From NCBI GenBank assembly GCA_905182985.1, contig CAJJDN010000099.1, forward strand, positions 212,040 through 276,039: a stretch of DNA of 64,000 bases, given 5' to 3'. The notes beneath the pieces are model-generated. The model saw only the letters and a list, made by a program, of their open reading frames with translations. It was not told the origin of the DNA and searched no databases. Both the position numbers and the translations under genes were made by a program. Positions 38,001-49,236 of this stretch are shown here, piece after piece (positions within the stretch are counted from its first letter, which is position 1; every line of letters begins with the position of its first letter). The DNA comes from Paramecium sonneborni. Taxonomy: Eukaryota; Ciliophora; Oligohymenophorea; Peniculida; Parameciidae.

Positions 38001-39782
38001 CTATTAGTTTCTCTTACTAAACAATTAATTCCCATTGTTTTTGTGAATATTGAATCCTTCTCTGGTGATCCTGTAAATAACTCAGCAAACACTAAAATAT
38101 TTGGATTTGCTTTTCTTGCATTCCTCATCATATATTCACTAATTATTTATATATATATATTAATTACCCAACTATCATTGGAGTAGAATGTGCATTATCT
38201 AATCTTAATCCTGCAAATATCTATGCCATCTATTAAACATATCTCTTCATATATTTCCATAAAGCAGGACTATCTTATTTCTTATGTCCATATCTTAATT
38301 TTACTAAATCACCCCATATTACTATTGTCCTTCTTAAATAATGATGATCCTAATTCTCAGCAAAATTATTCAATGGATCAAATCCTTAGATCCATCCATT
38401 ATTTGCTACATATTTTCCATTACTTAATTTTGTAAAATATCTTGGAACTAATGAATCTCCTTTCTCATTTACTTCCACCTATGGATTCTTCAATGTCAAT
38501 TTCCACCATGTTATCTAACCTCTTGTGGAATTCACTGCTTCTCTTATATACTATTCTGCTTCATTCCAATATTAATGGTTATAATATTACAACAACTCAC
38601 GGATATACTCCAAAGACACCTTCTTGTAATTCTCATCCTTACTATATATTCTTATTTTATAATTTACTTTAAATATTCCACTATCACTTCATAATTCAAA
38701 GATACACCATACTCTTTATAACCTTTCAGAATTGTCTATTATCCTATCAATTACAACATCATCTCACTTGCACTCTTTATAAAAATATTTTAATTCTCTT
38801 CCTGTTGCTCATTCTTACCTAACACAATCTTATTACATCTTCTATGTATCTCATTAACTACTCCATTTATATTAAATTAAAAATATCCATGAATATTCAA
38901 TTTCCTTATATACTCATGTTCCAATATATCCATTATTTAATTCAGATCATTCTCATTGTATATTGTATTACGTGGATATTAAGTCAATAATCCTGAGCCT
39001 AATTTATTACTAAACTCTGCTATTGCACAATCCAATTTTATTGCTGCTTCCAAATGAGGAGAATTCGCAACATTATATGTAGCATTCTCAAATTCTGGTT
39101 ATACTAGCCAATTTGAATCGAATGCTGTATGATTTAACAAAATATCTATGAAAAAGTGTGTATTTGGAAATTTTGCAAAAAGTTATTTTAAATCATCATA
39201 GGTATAATTACCAAAAATATCAGTATTCAATTTTAGTTAATCAGCTATTGCATATAAACTGGTTGATTAACCCAATTACTAAATAGGTGGAAAATGAAAT
39301 GCTTCATAACCCAATTCTACTTGAGAACGAATTTATTTTTCATAATCTTCAAATTTACCCAAACAATATGGTAGTAATGTTTAGATTGTTAATTCTTACA
39401 ATTTTGCCACATGATTGGGTTGAACAATAATATGATTCTCTACTCCTAAAACTACAGGTTTATCTTAAGCAATTAACCAACACAATCTTAAATAAGCTGC
39501 ACCAGGCAATGAAAACTCTACATCAACTTTCCAATCACCTGAAGAATCAAGTGTAAAAGGTTTAACATCATGGTGCTACTAAATTTATTTCAAAGTTTAG
39601 TTTTCCATCTCATGTATACGCTTATAACCTTTTTGCATGATCACGTAGGGATAATAACCTTATTTACGATTGCGAACAAAGATTCTAACAACCTTTTGTT
39701 GAAGTGCATAGATTGCTTTATCATGACTGCCTTCAATTTCTCCCTGTTAATTTAGTTCTAAGAAGAATCTATCCTATTGCAT
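35099..39782 (-). CDS. AGL: Glycogen debranching enzyme (glucanotransferase plus amylo-1,6-glucosidase)
   Basis: This bifunctional enzyme moves short glucan chains and then hydrolyses the remaining alpha-1,6 glucose, allowing full glycogen breakdown. About 1,530 residues, the usual family size. The N-terminal GH13 half has INHT-type FIDILLNHTAFDS, the nucleophile region AGLRLDNAHST (near 38185-38220) and the acid/base glutamate in ILVFAELFTG (near 38065-38095). The C-terminal glucosidase half has TGWARSWGRDTFISFKG and CRDACWWYIKAVKDY (about 36220-36470). It closes with AWSIACILEAVSEYE. The start MQQDRFFLELN lies 47 bases from the end of the upstream kinase gene. Several micro-introns are implied but the order of domains is unambiguous. 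Confidence 0.94.
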
Positions 39783-39829
39783 AAATATTATTTCTTTAAT
39801 CAAATCTAGATGAATTAACATATATAATT

Positions 39830-41126
39830 TCAACGATTAATACAACCAAGAGAAATCAGAACTCTCCTAAAGAAAGTTTATTAAGGTTGCTCGTTTTAGT
39901 GTTAAGTTTAATGGAATACAAAATGTTGAGATTTTTATTAAATCTCTTCGAATTCTTTATTAGTGGTTTTCCTTTCAGAAACAACAGTTTAACAAGATTT
40001 AAGTGGAGAATGATTTTAATCGTCTATGATCATTGAGATATTTCTTGGATAGAAGAGATCATTGTTAGATTATTATTTTGATTTAGATAGCATCCATTTA
40101 TGATTGAGAATACCCTAAATAGAAGGTCTATTAAATGGATTAGGTTGAAGAATCATAGCTATCAAAGATTTACAATCTTCACTCACAAACTCTTCATATT
40201 TCAACTATTTTCCTGATAGAATTGCGACACATTTTTCCTAATCATTTTTTCCTGTAAAAGGAGGCTTACCTTAAACCATTTCATATAGAAGAACACCTAA
40301 ACACCAAATATCCAATTTGTAATTAGTACTTTAGGATTTAATCATTTCTGGTGCCATATATTCAACAGTTCCACAAAAGGCCTTCTTCAAATTTTCCATT
40401 TCAGTGGACCATCCAAAATCACATATCTTAATATTCCCCTTTGTATCTAATAGTAAATTCTCTGGCTATTTATAAAAACTTAATTAAACCTTGATATCTC
40501 TATGGATTATCTTCATCTTATGTAAGTACTCTATACCAAGACAAGTCTAATACAAATAATGAAAGGCTTCATCTTCAGATAAATGACGTTGCTTTTTAAT
40601 CTTTTTAAATAGAGATCCTCCTTCTGCATATTCCAGAATAAGGTACACATTAGTCTTTATTTATAAATTTATTTATAATACCTTATCTTCAAAATAACTA
40701 TCCAATTTAATAATATTAGGATGATTCAATTTACGTTAAATTTTTATTTCCCTTTTCAAATTATCAATTGTACAATATTTAAATAGTTCTTCCTTCTTCA
40801 TCTATCATCATTAATTATTCAAACATACTGCTTTCATAGCAAATAATTTTCCACTCTATATTTCCTTCACTAAAGTCACCCAACCAAAAGAGCCTTATCC
40901 CAATGTTTATTACATTGACTAAAAATCACTAATTTATAATTCTTTAACTACCTATTTGTTTTCTTTTTAATCGTCCTCGATGATGCTTTGCTGCTTGATC
41001 CAGGCATATTAGTGCTAACATTATTTTATAAACATACCAATTCGAATCGTGTTTTGAAATTGAAGTGTTCAATCTTAAACTTTTACCATTACTAGTAGTC
41101 TCTGAAAATGCTTAATTAGAGTTCAT
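39830..41126 (-). CDS. Aurora-like serine/threonine kinase
   Basis: Aurora-type kinases act in mitosis and, in ciliates, in cilium and cortex control. The N-terminal extension ([14 protein letters not shown]) joins the kinase domain after introns of 23 bases near 41046 and 40948. Motifs: glycine loop [20 protein letters not shown] with the ATP lysine, the catalytic HRDIK-PEN motif split by a 24-base intron, CDFGWS (the tryptophan after DFG is an Aurora hallmark), [28 protein letters not shown] and the closing NHKWM. A C-terminal tail of about 80 residues follows. The catalytic residues are complete. Two larger gaps in frame are explained by introns with clean borders. Confidence 0.9.
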
Positions 41127-41186
41127 TAATATAAAATATATATTTCAAATCTCAAGATCCCCTAATAAGACCTCTATATCATATCT

Positions 41187-41430
41187 TCAATCATCTTACA
41201 TCAAATTTAGCTTTTAAATATTCAACTAGTATTCAAATATCTTATTACTTATCTTCTTGAGTGTCTATTCCATAACGTTTTTTCTTTTAATATATTCTAA
41301 GAAAATACTTTTACCTAATACTAATCAAGTTTAAGTTTTAGTAAAACTAAATTTGAATCTAGATAGTCTCTTTGAATCAGATTAAGAATCTATACATTTA
41401 CAAAGGACATTAAAATCAATTTTATTTTGA
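41187..41430 (-). CDS. Possible small protein upstream of the kinase
   Basis: Removing a 27-base intron (GTT...TAG, about 41319-41345) joins SDSKRLSRFKF to ILGKSIFLEYIKRKN and then MEQTLKKISNKIFEYQ, ending at TGA 41187-41189. That is 61 bases upstream of the kinase start on the same strand. The composition is protein-like and basic. I could not find an in-frame ATG, so the first exon is missing or the gene is dead. The alternative is a chance frame. Confidence 0.3.
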
Positions 41431-42056
41431 TTTCAATTTTTGTGTCAAAATTCCTTTAAAATGCTAATAAAAATATACTACACTTCCACCAAATATTTTA
41501 TGTATAAGCTATCATTTAAACAATACTATTTTTCTAATTAACATATAATATAACATAAATACAATTTATTAAAAAGGAAAAAAAAATATAACAACATTTA
41601 TTCATTCAAGCTTACTGATTTTATAATGAACTAATTTTTTTTTTTTTATTGAGGAATACCTCCGCAAAGATAATTAATTTTAAATCAAATTTATTTAGAA
41701 TTTAGTAAGAGAATACTTATACTGGATTTACTAATCTATATGCAAATAAGCTAAAAATATTAAAAATAATGTTATATTTAAGAATAATTAATAAATTTAT
41801 TTTCTTTATTAGAAATATATCAAGAAATATATAGCTCACTATAAAATAGTATAGTACATTTGGGCTTATCAAAGTAATAAATAGATTTAAAAGTGCATAT
41901 AATTTCAATTTAAAATGTTATAATAAAATATTTTAGAGTGTTATATCATAGTTTTCATTAAAATATATTATAAAATTCAAAACAATCAGTAAATATTATT
42001 CATGCAGTTGAAATCTAGGTAATAAATAATTATTATATGTAAATATAGCAAAATTA
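41431..42056. other. Gap with homopolymer tracts
   Basis: About 620 bases of A+T-rich DNA including long A and T runs near 41580-41650. A minus-strand frame at 41717-41908 is hydrophobic and low in complexity, and I take it as chance. No gene, hairpin or repeat was found. Confidence 0.45.
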
Positions 42057-43173
42057 TCAAATAACTTAGTTATTGTCAGATTTTGATGAAAATAATCGAT
42101 CAATTATCATTTTTTAAGGAGTTCTTTACAGAAAGTTCTTTTGTTTCTATGAACCTGCAGTTGATTGAAACTATTATTTAGTGCTTGCTTAAGGGGATTA
42201 AATTTATGGTAGCTGATTGAAATGATCTTGTTTATCAATATTATTTAATTTATATGCTGATTTCATTTGATTTTGAGATTCTTGAGAGTCTCTAAGATGT
42301 ACTTATGCGGTTCTTGATTTTCTAGCTACATCATCATTAGGGAGATTGCAACTTATAAATTCATTGACAGGAGTAATAGTTTATTTTGAGGAATTAGTTC
42401 TTAGAGCAGTCTCTTATTAAGATTATTGTCCTATTGAACCATATCCAATGAATTGATTATTGTTATTTTTTTTTGCTTAATTAATTCGAGGTAAAAATGC
42501 AGTTGAGTTTGATTTTTACATTTATTCAGTATTATAATGAGATTACCCACTATCTAATAATGATTTTTGATAAGAAGGGTATCCAGGTTTATTGAATTCA
42601 TCAGTTTGTTTGATAGGAATATGCTTTCGAATAGGTTATAAATCAGCCATACTAATATTAAATTCATTATCAGAAATTTTAAGTGGTGAACCGAGCTTAA
42701 TGTTGGTGTTTCTTTGAAAGCCAGGTGCAACAGAATTGTTCTAGACTATATTAATTTATTCATGGTTTGTTTTAGGTTAAGGTGGTGAAAATGGTTTGAT
42801 GAAAGGAACTTTAATTAATTTAGGAGGGGAGCTAATTAGATATAATTTCATACCTAAGTTTATTCATAACAGGAGTAATATGATTATTTTATGCGAACTA
42901 TTTAGTAGATTTAGTATTTATGACTTTTTTTAAGGTTTGAGAAGGTCTTTTTTCTGTGTTAATCTGAGATTATAAATTCTTTTTGCCTTCTGAACTAATT
43001 TTGAAAGCTTATTCTTTAGGAGATTTGAAGGGGACTTTTTATATTTATTTTTATTAGAATCTAATGGATTAGCCTAATGAGCTCAATTATGGATTAAAAA
43101 ATTAAGCAGTTTGTTTCATTTCTTATTACAAACGACTATCATCAAATGAAGCTTAATCTTGGTGATTTATCAT
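42057..43173 (-). CDS. Disordered basic Q/S/P-rich protein
   Basis: Starts MINHQDQASFDDSR. A 22-base GTA...TAG intron near 42825-42846 joins the two exons, and the frame then runs to TGA at 42057-42059, giving about 363 residues. The composition is glutamine, serine, proline, asparagine and lysine, with short positively charged motifs (KVPFKSPKEQAFK, VPFIKPFSPPQPK). No domain, signal peptide or membrane segment is present. Such proteins in ciliates are often cortical or microtubule-associated, but nothing here shows that. Confidence 0.65.
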
Positions 43174-43395
43174 TTACTTTAAATAAATTATTTATTTATT
43201 TATTTATCAATAACAATTATTGATGTAAGTAATGATAAGATTTGTCAAATATTTATAATAATTTGATCTGTGTAAAATAAACTTTTATTTATAATAGATT
43301 TAATAAGATATAACAAACGATAACATATAGAATTAGTCTAATAGATTTAAAGAAAGAGAAGACATAAAATATTTTGTTGAATAATTGAATTAGTT

Positions 43396-44977
43396 TCATT
43401 CATTATTGGTAACAATCAAAGAGATTGCAGTTCCCTCTTTGAAATCATCAGGTAATTCGACAACATAATATGATTTACTGATAGCTTTCAATGTACATCC
43501 AGTGCATTTTCTATAAATAGAGGAAAAGATTACGTGAAATGGAAATGAATTTCTTCAAAATAATATTCTCTTGATAAAAAGATCTCAGTTTATTTTCCAT
43601 TACATTTATTACTGGCTCTCCAATCTAATTATAAGAAATAAGAGTTATCATCTACTCTATTGAAATTGGAATTGCTTGGAATACCACAGATTTTAGTTAC
43701 ATATGGTCTACTAAGAGTTTTGACTTTATTAGTATATAATTATCCAAATTCATCATAGAAAGATTCTATTTATCCAGGATGAGCCTATGTTGTTATATCA
43801 GCATAATATTTAAATTCCCAATAAGCCCATGATGTGAATCTAGATTCCATTAAATCTAATAGATAATTAAGTTCTTTATTTCCTTCTGGAGTATCAAGAA
43901 TAGCACCAAATTCAGTCATAAATTTACCAACTCCTAAATTCTTAGCAACACCTTCTTTTGTAGCAAAAAAGAATGAATCCATATAATTGCATACTTATTC
44001 ATTTTTTGGAATACTATAATCATCAACATTAAAACAATAAATGTGATAACTGTAAACTTCTCTATCTCTATATTCTTCACCTCCTGGAGTATCTTTAAAT
44101 CCAGCACCTATAAGATCTGATGTCCCTGGTTCAAAAAAGATAATTTTCTAATCATCAAACTTTCTTATCTATTTATGCACCTTTCTATAAAGAGGCAATA
44201 AATTATGATTATTACCATAGTTTGGAAATAGAAATTCCCTTATACTATGATAAATTGATCCTTAAATTGGTTCATTGATAATTTCATATCCAATAACATT
44301 TTTATGATTTTTAAAATAATTAGCTACTACACCCCAATACTCAGCAAATGCATCAGCAATTCCTTCTTTGTTATCAAAAAGATTTTAGAATGTTTTTGAT
44401 GCTTCAGCTGTTAAATAATACATAATAAACTTTTTCTTTAAACAATCCTCAATAAGTGGAACACCTTCATCATCAGTATGAATCTTAGAGAATATATAAG
44501 GATATGGGAATCTAAATTCTTTTGATTTAGTTCTAGCAATTGTCCAATCAGGAAATCCATTACCACAAAAGAATCTATTTAATACATCTTAATGTGAATC
44601 TAATAAAACTGTAATCCCTTTAGCTTCACATCTTTATACTATTTTATCAATTTCTTCCAAATATGTATAATTATATTATCCTCTTACAGGTTCTACTCCT
44701 TCCCATGCAACATGTAATCTTATGAAAGTCATTCCCCAAGAAACTAAATTATCCAAGTCAAAATCTGATAGTGAATCATTAGAATCAAATCCTTCTGATA
44801 TTGGTGGATAATATGGAGGCAATTTGTATACAACATTCACCCTATCTATGATTATTATGTTTACCCATGAAACACTCGTCTTAAACCATCTGAATCCAAA
44901 ATGAATTGATCATCTCTATTCACTTTAAATGATGATGCTACAAATACGAGATAGAACAATAATATGCAATATTTCAT
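43396..44977 (-). CDS. Secreted GH5 glycosidase, endoglycoceramidase-like
   Basis: Endoglycoceramidases release the glycan from glycosphingolipids; related GH5 enzymes cut steryl or glucosyl lipids. A signal peptide (MKYCILLFYLVFVASS) is followed by about 480 residues after removal of a 23-base intron near 44854-44876. Family signatures: RLHVAWEGVEP, LLDSHQDVLNRFFCGNG (matches the DxHQDxxS...GDG segment of the endoglycoceramidase branch), YEIINEP with the acid/base glutamate, and KFMTEFGAI with the nucleophile glutamate. A C-terminal beta-sandwich-like part follows (CNGKQTEIFLSREYY). Both catalytic acids are present. Substrate is inferred; a beta-glucosidase on glycolipids or sterol glucosides is equally possible. 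Confidence 0.87.
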
Positions 44978-45168
44978 TATTTTATTTTAATAAAGTACTC
45001 TTTATTACATTTTTTATATTTTTAACTTAAAAAGGTAATCATAACCAAGATTTTATTTATAGATCATCAGAAATCATAACTTTCATTTAATCTTATTTAG
45101 CATATTTCTATAATCATGATAAAAATTCTTCAAGTACTTAGCATTGCACCAAAAGCATATGCATCAAT

Positions 45169-46908
45169 TCAAATGAATTTTTCTAAGCACCTAGGAAATC
45201 AAAAACTCTACTCTATTTCCCAATTTATATATGACCACTCTTATTTGACATCGTTTTATTTGCCAGCAAATTAGATAATTAACTCTATTAAAGAAATTCT
45301 TATCCACATTCATACATTAAATTATCCGAATAAGTAGATATTGCATTTAATTTAGCATTCAGAGTATTTTCTGAAACAAATAACTCCTTTTATATTTCTA
45401 TAATCTCCTTTCCTAAATCCTCTTTCGTAGTATTTAGTATTTTATCAACAATACTTTTGTACTACTTTCCAAAAAATAGTGTATCTCCTAATAATTATGA
45501 CTATGATAAAGAATTTACAATATATTTACAATTATTGAACATTTTTCATTTAATTCAGCTTTCATTAATTTAATTTCATTATCTTTTGTTTATTACAATT
45601 AATTGCATTAGTCTTGATAATAAGAATGAGTTTCATTTTGATACTTCTCAAATTAAGCTTTAATTTAATCATGAGCAATCTTATTTTATACATATAATTA
45701 CTTTATATTTTTCAAGATTTTATTTAATTTTAATATTTTCTATTTCAAATTCATGATAAAGATTAAAATATTGTTCTTTTTCTTCAAAACAAATTTGATT
45801 ACTCGATTTTAATAGTTCGTATGAATTTTTTAATTGTTCAAGCTTAAAATTAAATAAAAAATTTGAATACTTCTTCAATTTTAGATTCCAATTAAGATTT
45901 TAGGGATACATTTAAATCATTTAACTCTGAAATTGAAAGAATTTATTTTTTATTATTATTTTATAATTTCAAAATTTAGTCATTTAATTATGTGATAAGC
46001 TTAGATTTCTATTCCAATTCATCAATTTGATGTTTTATAATAGTTTATGATCCATTATTTAATTAATGATTACTTTTGAGTTGATTAGAGCTTAAATTGA
46101 TTTCAGTTGCATATTTATTTTAATGAAGAGCTGATTTATTTTTTTCTAAATTACAACTATTAAATCTATGATGATGAGAAGATTTATTAATAGTTTTTAA
46201 GGAACAAATATTTGCATTAGGTTTAAAGGAATTTTAAATTTGGGTTAATTAATGATTGAGAGTATCAATTTAGGTAGTTACATTCTATTTAGATTTGATT
46301 TCTTCTATGATTTCATAAACAATCGTAACAATATCCTTAACCATATTTTAAAATTACAAAGTCTATTCTTGAGTTGATTCTTATTTACTTTTGATTATAT
46401 CTTGATTAAATTCTAAGATCAAGAGATAAATCATATATTTGAGTAGAATAAGATCGGTGGATCTATAAAAATCAAAGCATATATTTGAATTATCAAGACA
46501 AAAGAGTTTAATTTTAGTAATAATAGAAGCAAAAGTATTTTGATCATGGTCTTTGGCATATTAAAGTAATTTTAGTTTTTTTTCTATATGAATTAGGGAT
46601 GTTACAAAGGATTAGTGAAAAAGAGGATTGGAATGAAAATGTTTTTAAGGATAAAAGTCAATAGGATTATCATTCTATGTGAATGATTTGTGTTTATCCA
46701 TTTACTTAACTATACGATCAGTCCATTATTCTACATCATATTGTTTGATTTGAAGGTAGGGGACTGGTGTTGACTTTTAGAGTAATAGGTTAATTTATTT
46801 AGCGGAAATAGGTTTAGTTGGAGATTGAGAGTGTTGACTAGCTTTCTTTTAGGTGGAATACAAATTTTGAAGTTTTTGAAGCAATTAATTGCTAGAAGCT
46901 GAGTTCAT
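45169..46908 (-). CDS. Long coiled-coil protein
   Basis: Starts MNSASSNQLLQKLQNLY with a Ser/Gln/Lys-rich N-terminal 60 residues. The remainder is predominantly heptad coiled coil with many Leu, Ile, Glu, Lys and Asn, and no membrane segment. I did not resolve every exon. The 3' end depends on a 21-base intron near 45200, which gives TGA at 45169-45171; without it the frame stops at about 45199. It sits 61 bases from the divergent cysteine-rich gene. A structural cytoskeletal role is likely by type only. Confidence 0.6.
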
Positions 46909-46969
46909 TATAATTAACAGATATTTATACGAGAGTGAATTAAAAATCTTAAATTATTAATAAATTAAA

Positions 46970-49221
46970 ATGAGAGTTCTCTTGTGTGTAGCATTGCTTT
47001 TAGTTGTGAGAAGTGCAATTACAGTCACATGTCCAAAGACTGGATATGGTTGTATAACTTATGGAGCCAATACCTTCGTTTAATCAACAAGAACAAATTC
47101 ATTATGCAGAAATGGTATTCTATATTATGATCAATAAAGGGTTTTATTGGAACAATTAAGCTTGTATGCCGTGTAAAAATGCAGATAATGATTTAAGTGG
47201 ATATTACACATGCAGTAGCTATTATGGAGCAACTTAATTGACATGCAATTCTGGCTATACATTGATAAATGGGTAATGCAGCAATTACTATTTTTAAGTG
47301 TCTGTATTTAAATACCTATTGGATGTCAGACTTATGCGTTGAATTCTAATTCAGATGCCTATGTTTGTACTGCATGTACATCCGATTATACACTTAAGGC
47401 AGGTGTATGTATCAATAATTAATATTGTTCTTCATGGGATGAAAATGCTGTTTGCTTATCTTGTTAAACCAAATACTTTTTAAATTGGGATTTGAAGTTC
47501 ACACCATCAAATTCAAGCTCAAATTCTACAATCTGGTTTGGAACATGGTAATAATATTATTTAATGCCTGGATAATCATTTTGCAGTTTATGTACCTAAA
47601 CTATGCCTAATTGTAAATCTTGTAATTCACCGTAACTATTTACATCATTTTAGATATACTTGTTCATAATGTAATGATGGTTACTATTGGTAACAAGCAG
47701 TCAGTAGCACTCCTTTGACATCTTCTAATGCATAATTTGCAGGCTCTTGCGTTAGCTGTTTAAGCAGTGGAAATTGTGCCACATGTCAAGGATCCACATG
47801 TACTTAATGCTTACCTGGTTTCTATGCTTCTAAAGATAATACTTAAACCATTATTTAATCTTGTAGTTTTTGTCCTATTGGATGTTCATCTTGTACATCA
47901 TAATCAACTTGTAATGACTGTTATCCTTCATACTTTAAATTTGGAGATTTATGCTATTCAATGTAAAAATGTTCTTCTGTCAATTTACAATTAACATAAG
48001 CTGGTTCAAATCCTAAGTGTTCAGCTTGTGTTGCTGGATATGCTTTAGACTAAGCAAGTGGAATCTGTTATTAATGTAATAACTGTGATAGTTGCACTGT
48101 GCCTGCTGGATAATAAACAGCTTCTTTATAAACCTCATGTTCAACTTGTCGAGATACGTATCATTTATTATTTATATAATTATAGTTATTATGGAGTAAA
48201 AGATGGAAATGGTATAGTTACTTGTAGATAATGCACCTAAGCATCAGATTCATTTTTAAGATGTTAAGGTCCAGTTGAAAATTCATCTCTCACAGCAGTT
48301 GTACCCACTTAATGTTAAGATGGATATTATTTATATACCTTACCAGCTTCAGGTACAACAGCTGCATAAGTGATTTGTGTTCCATCAACTCAAAGTCTTT
48401 AATGTGTCACAATAGTTGCAACAAGTGGTAATCAATATACATGTGCCTCATGTACTACTTAAACTAACTTGTATAATAATACTTTGTGTTTGGCTTGTGA
48501 TGCATCATTAACTAACTCATTGCCTCAAGGTTGTTCTGCTTGTACAGGATCACCTAATAATTCAATAAATTGTAATGCTTGTTATGTCAACTACTTTTTC
48601 TCAACAGGTACAACTACAACATGTACAGCTTGTGATTCATAATGTATTTAATGTGGATCTGGTCCAACTTGCTCAAGATGTGTAAATGGTTATTATGTAT
48701 CTGGTGGTGGATGTACTTAATGTGGTGTCTCTAATTGTGCTACTTGTACTGCAGATAGTCCAAATTCTTGTTAAGTTTGTAACAATGGATACTTCTTATC
48801 AAGTATCAATACAGGAACCTAAACAACTTCATATTGTTTGGCATGTCCTTTTGAATGTGCAACTTGTTCTGCCCCAGGTTAAGTTTGTAATTCTTGTATT
48901 AGTGGATATGTCCTTTCAAATGGGGGTTGCATTAGTTTGAGTTAAGCTAATTGTGCTGAAGGATATCCTACATCAACTTCATAAAATCAATAAACACCAT
49001 CCACTCAATCTGGTTGTGCTATTTGCAAATATGGATTTTACAACTTTTAAAAAAGATGTCTCCAATCTGTACAACCATATGCAGGAGTAATAATATATTT
49101 AATCTATCTTTAGGCTGTTTATGTTCCAAATAATTTCACTTTTGGTTCAAATCCAGGAATATCTAATTACCAGACCATCCTGTATTCAATATTCTTGGTT
49201 ATTTTGTTGCTTGGATATTGA
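46970..49221 (+). CDS. Cysteine-rich surface protein (growth-factor-receptor-like repeats)
   Basis: An N-terminal signal peptide (MRVLLCVALLLVVRSA) is followed by about 650 residues dominated by CxxC-spaced cysteine repeats of the furin/growth-factor-receptor type, for example CSACTGSPNNSINCNAC and CATCTADSPNSCQVC. The C-terminus is a hydrophobic tail (ILYSIFLVILLLGY) ending right at the TGA. This layout fits a GPI-anchor signal or a single membrane anchor on the cell surface, as in ciliate immobilisation-antigen-like proteins. Several tiny introns are needed in the first third, for example near 47113-47150. The next gene begins only 15 bases downstream. The ligand is unknown. Confidence 0.8.
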
Positions 49222-49236
49222 TTTATTAATATAATT

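Noticed and set aside
41041..41060. T-loop-like TTCGAATC as part of a tRNA gene
   Set aside because: No acceptor, D-arm or anticodon stem can be folded around it, and it lies in coding sequence of the kinase N-terminus.
41319..41345. TGA recoded as an amino acid in the small frame upstream of the Aurora-like kinase
   Set aside because: A 27-base GTT...TAG intron removes the TGA and leaves a sensible protein join, so recoding is unnecessary.
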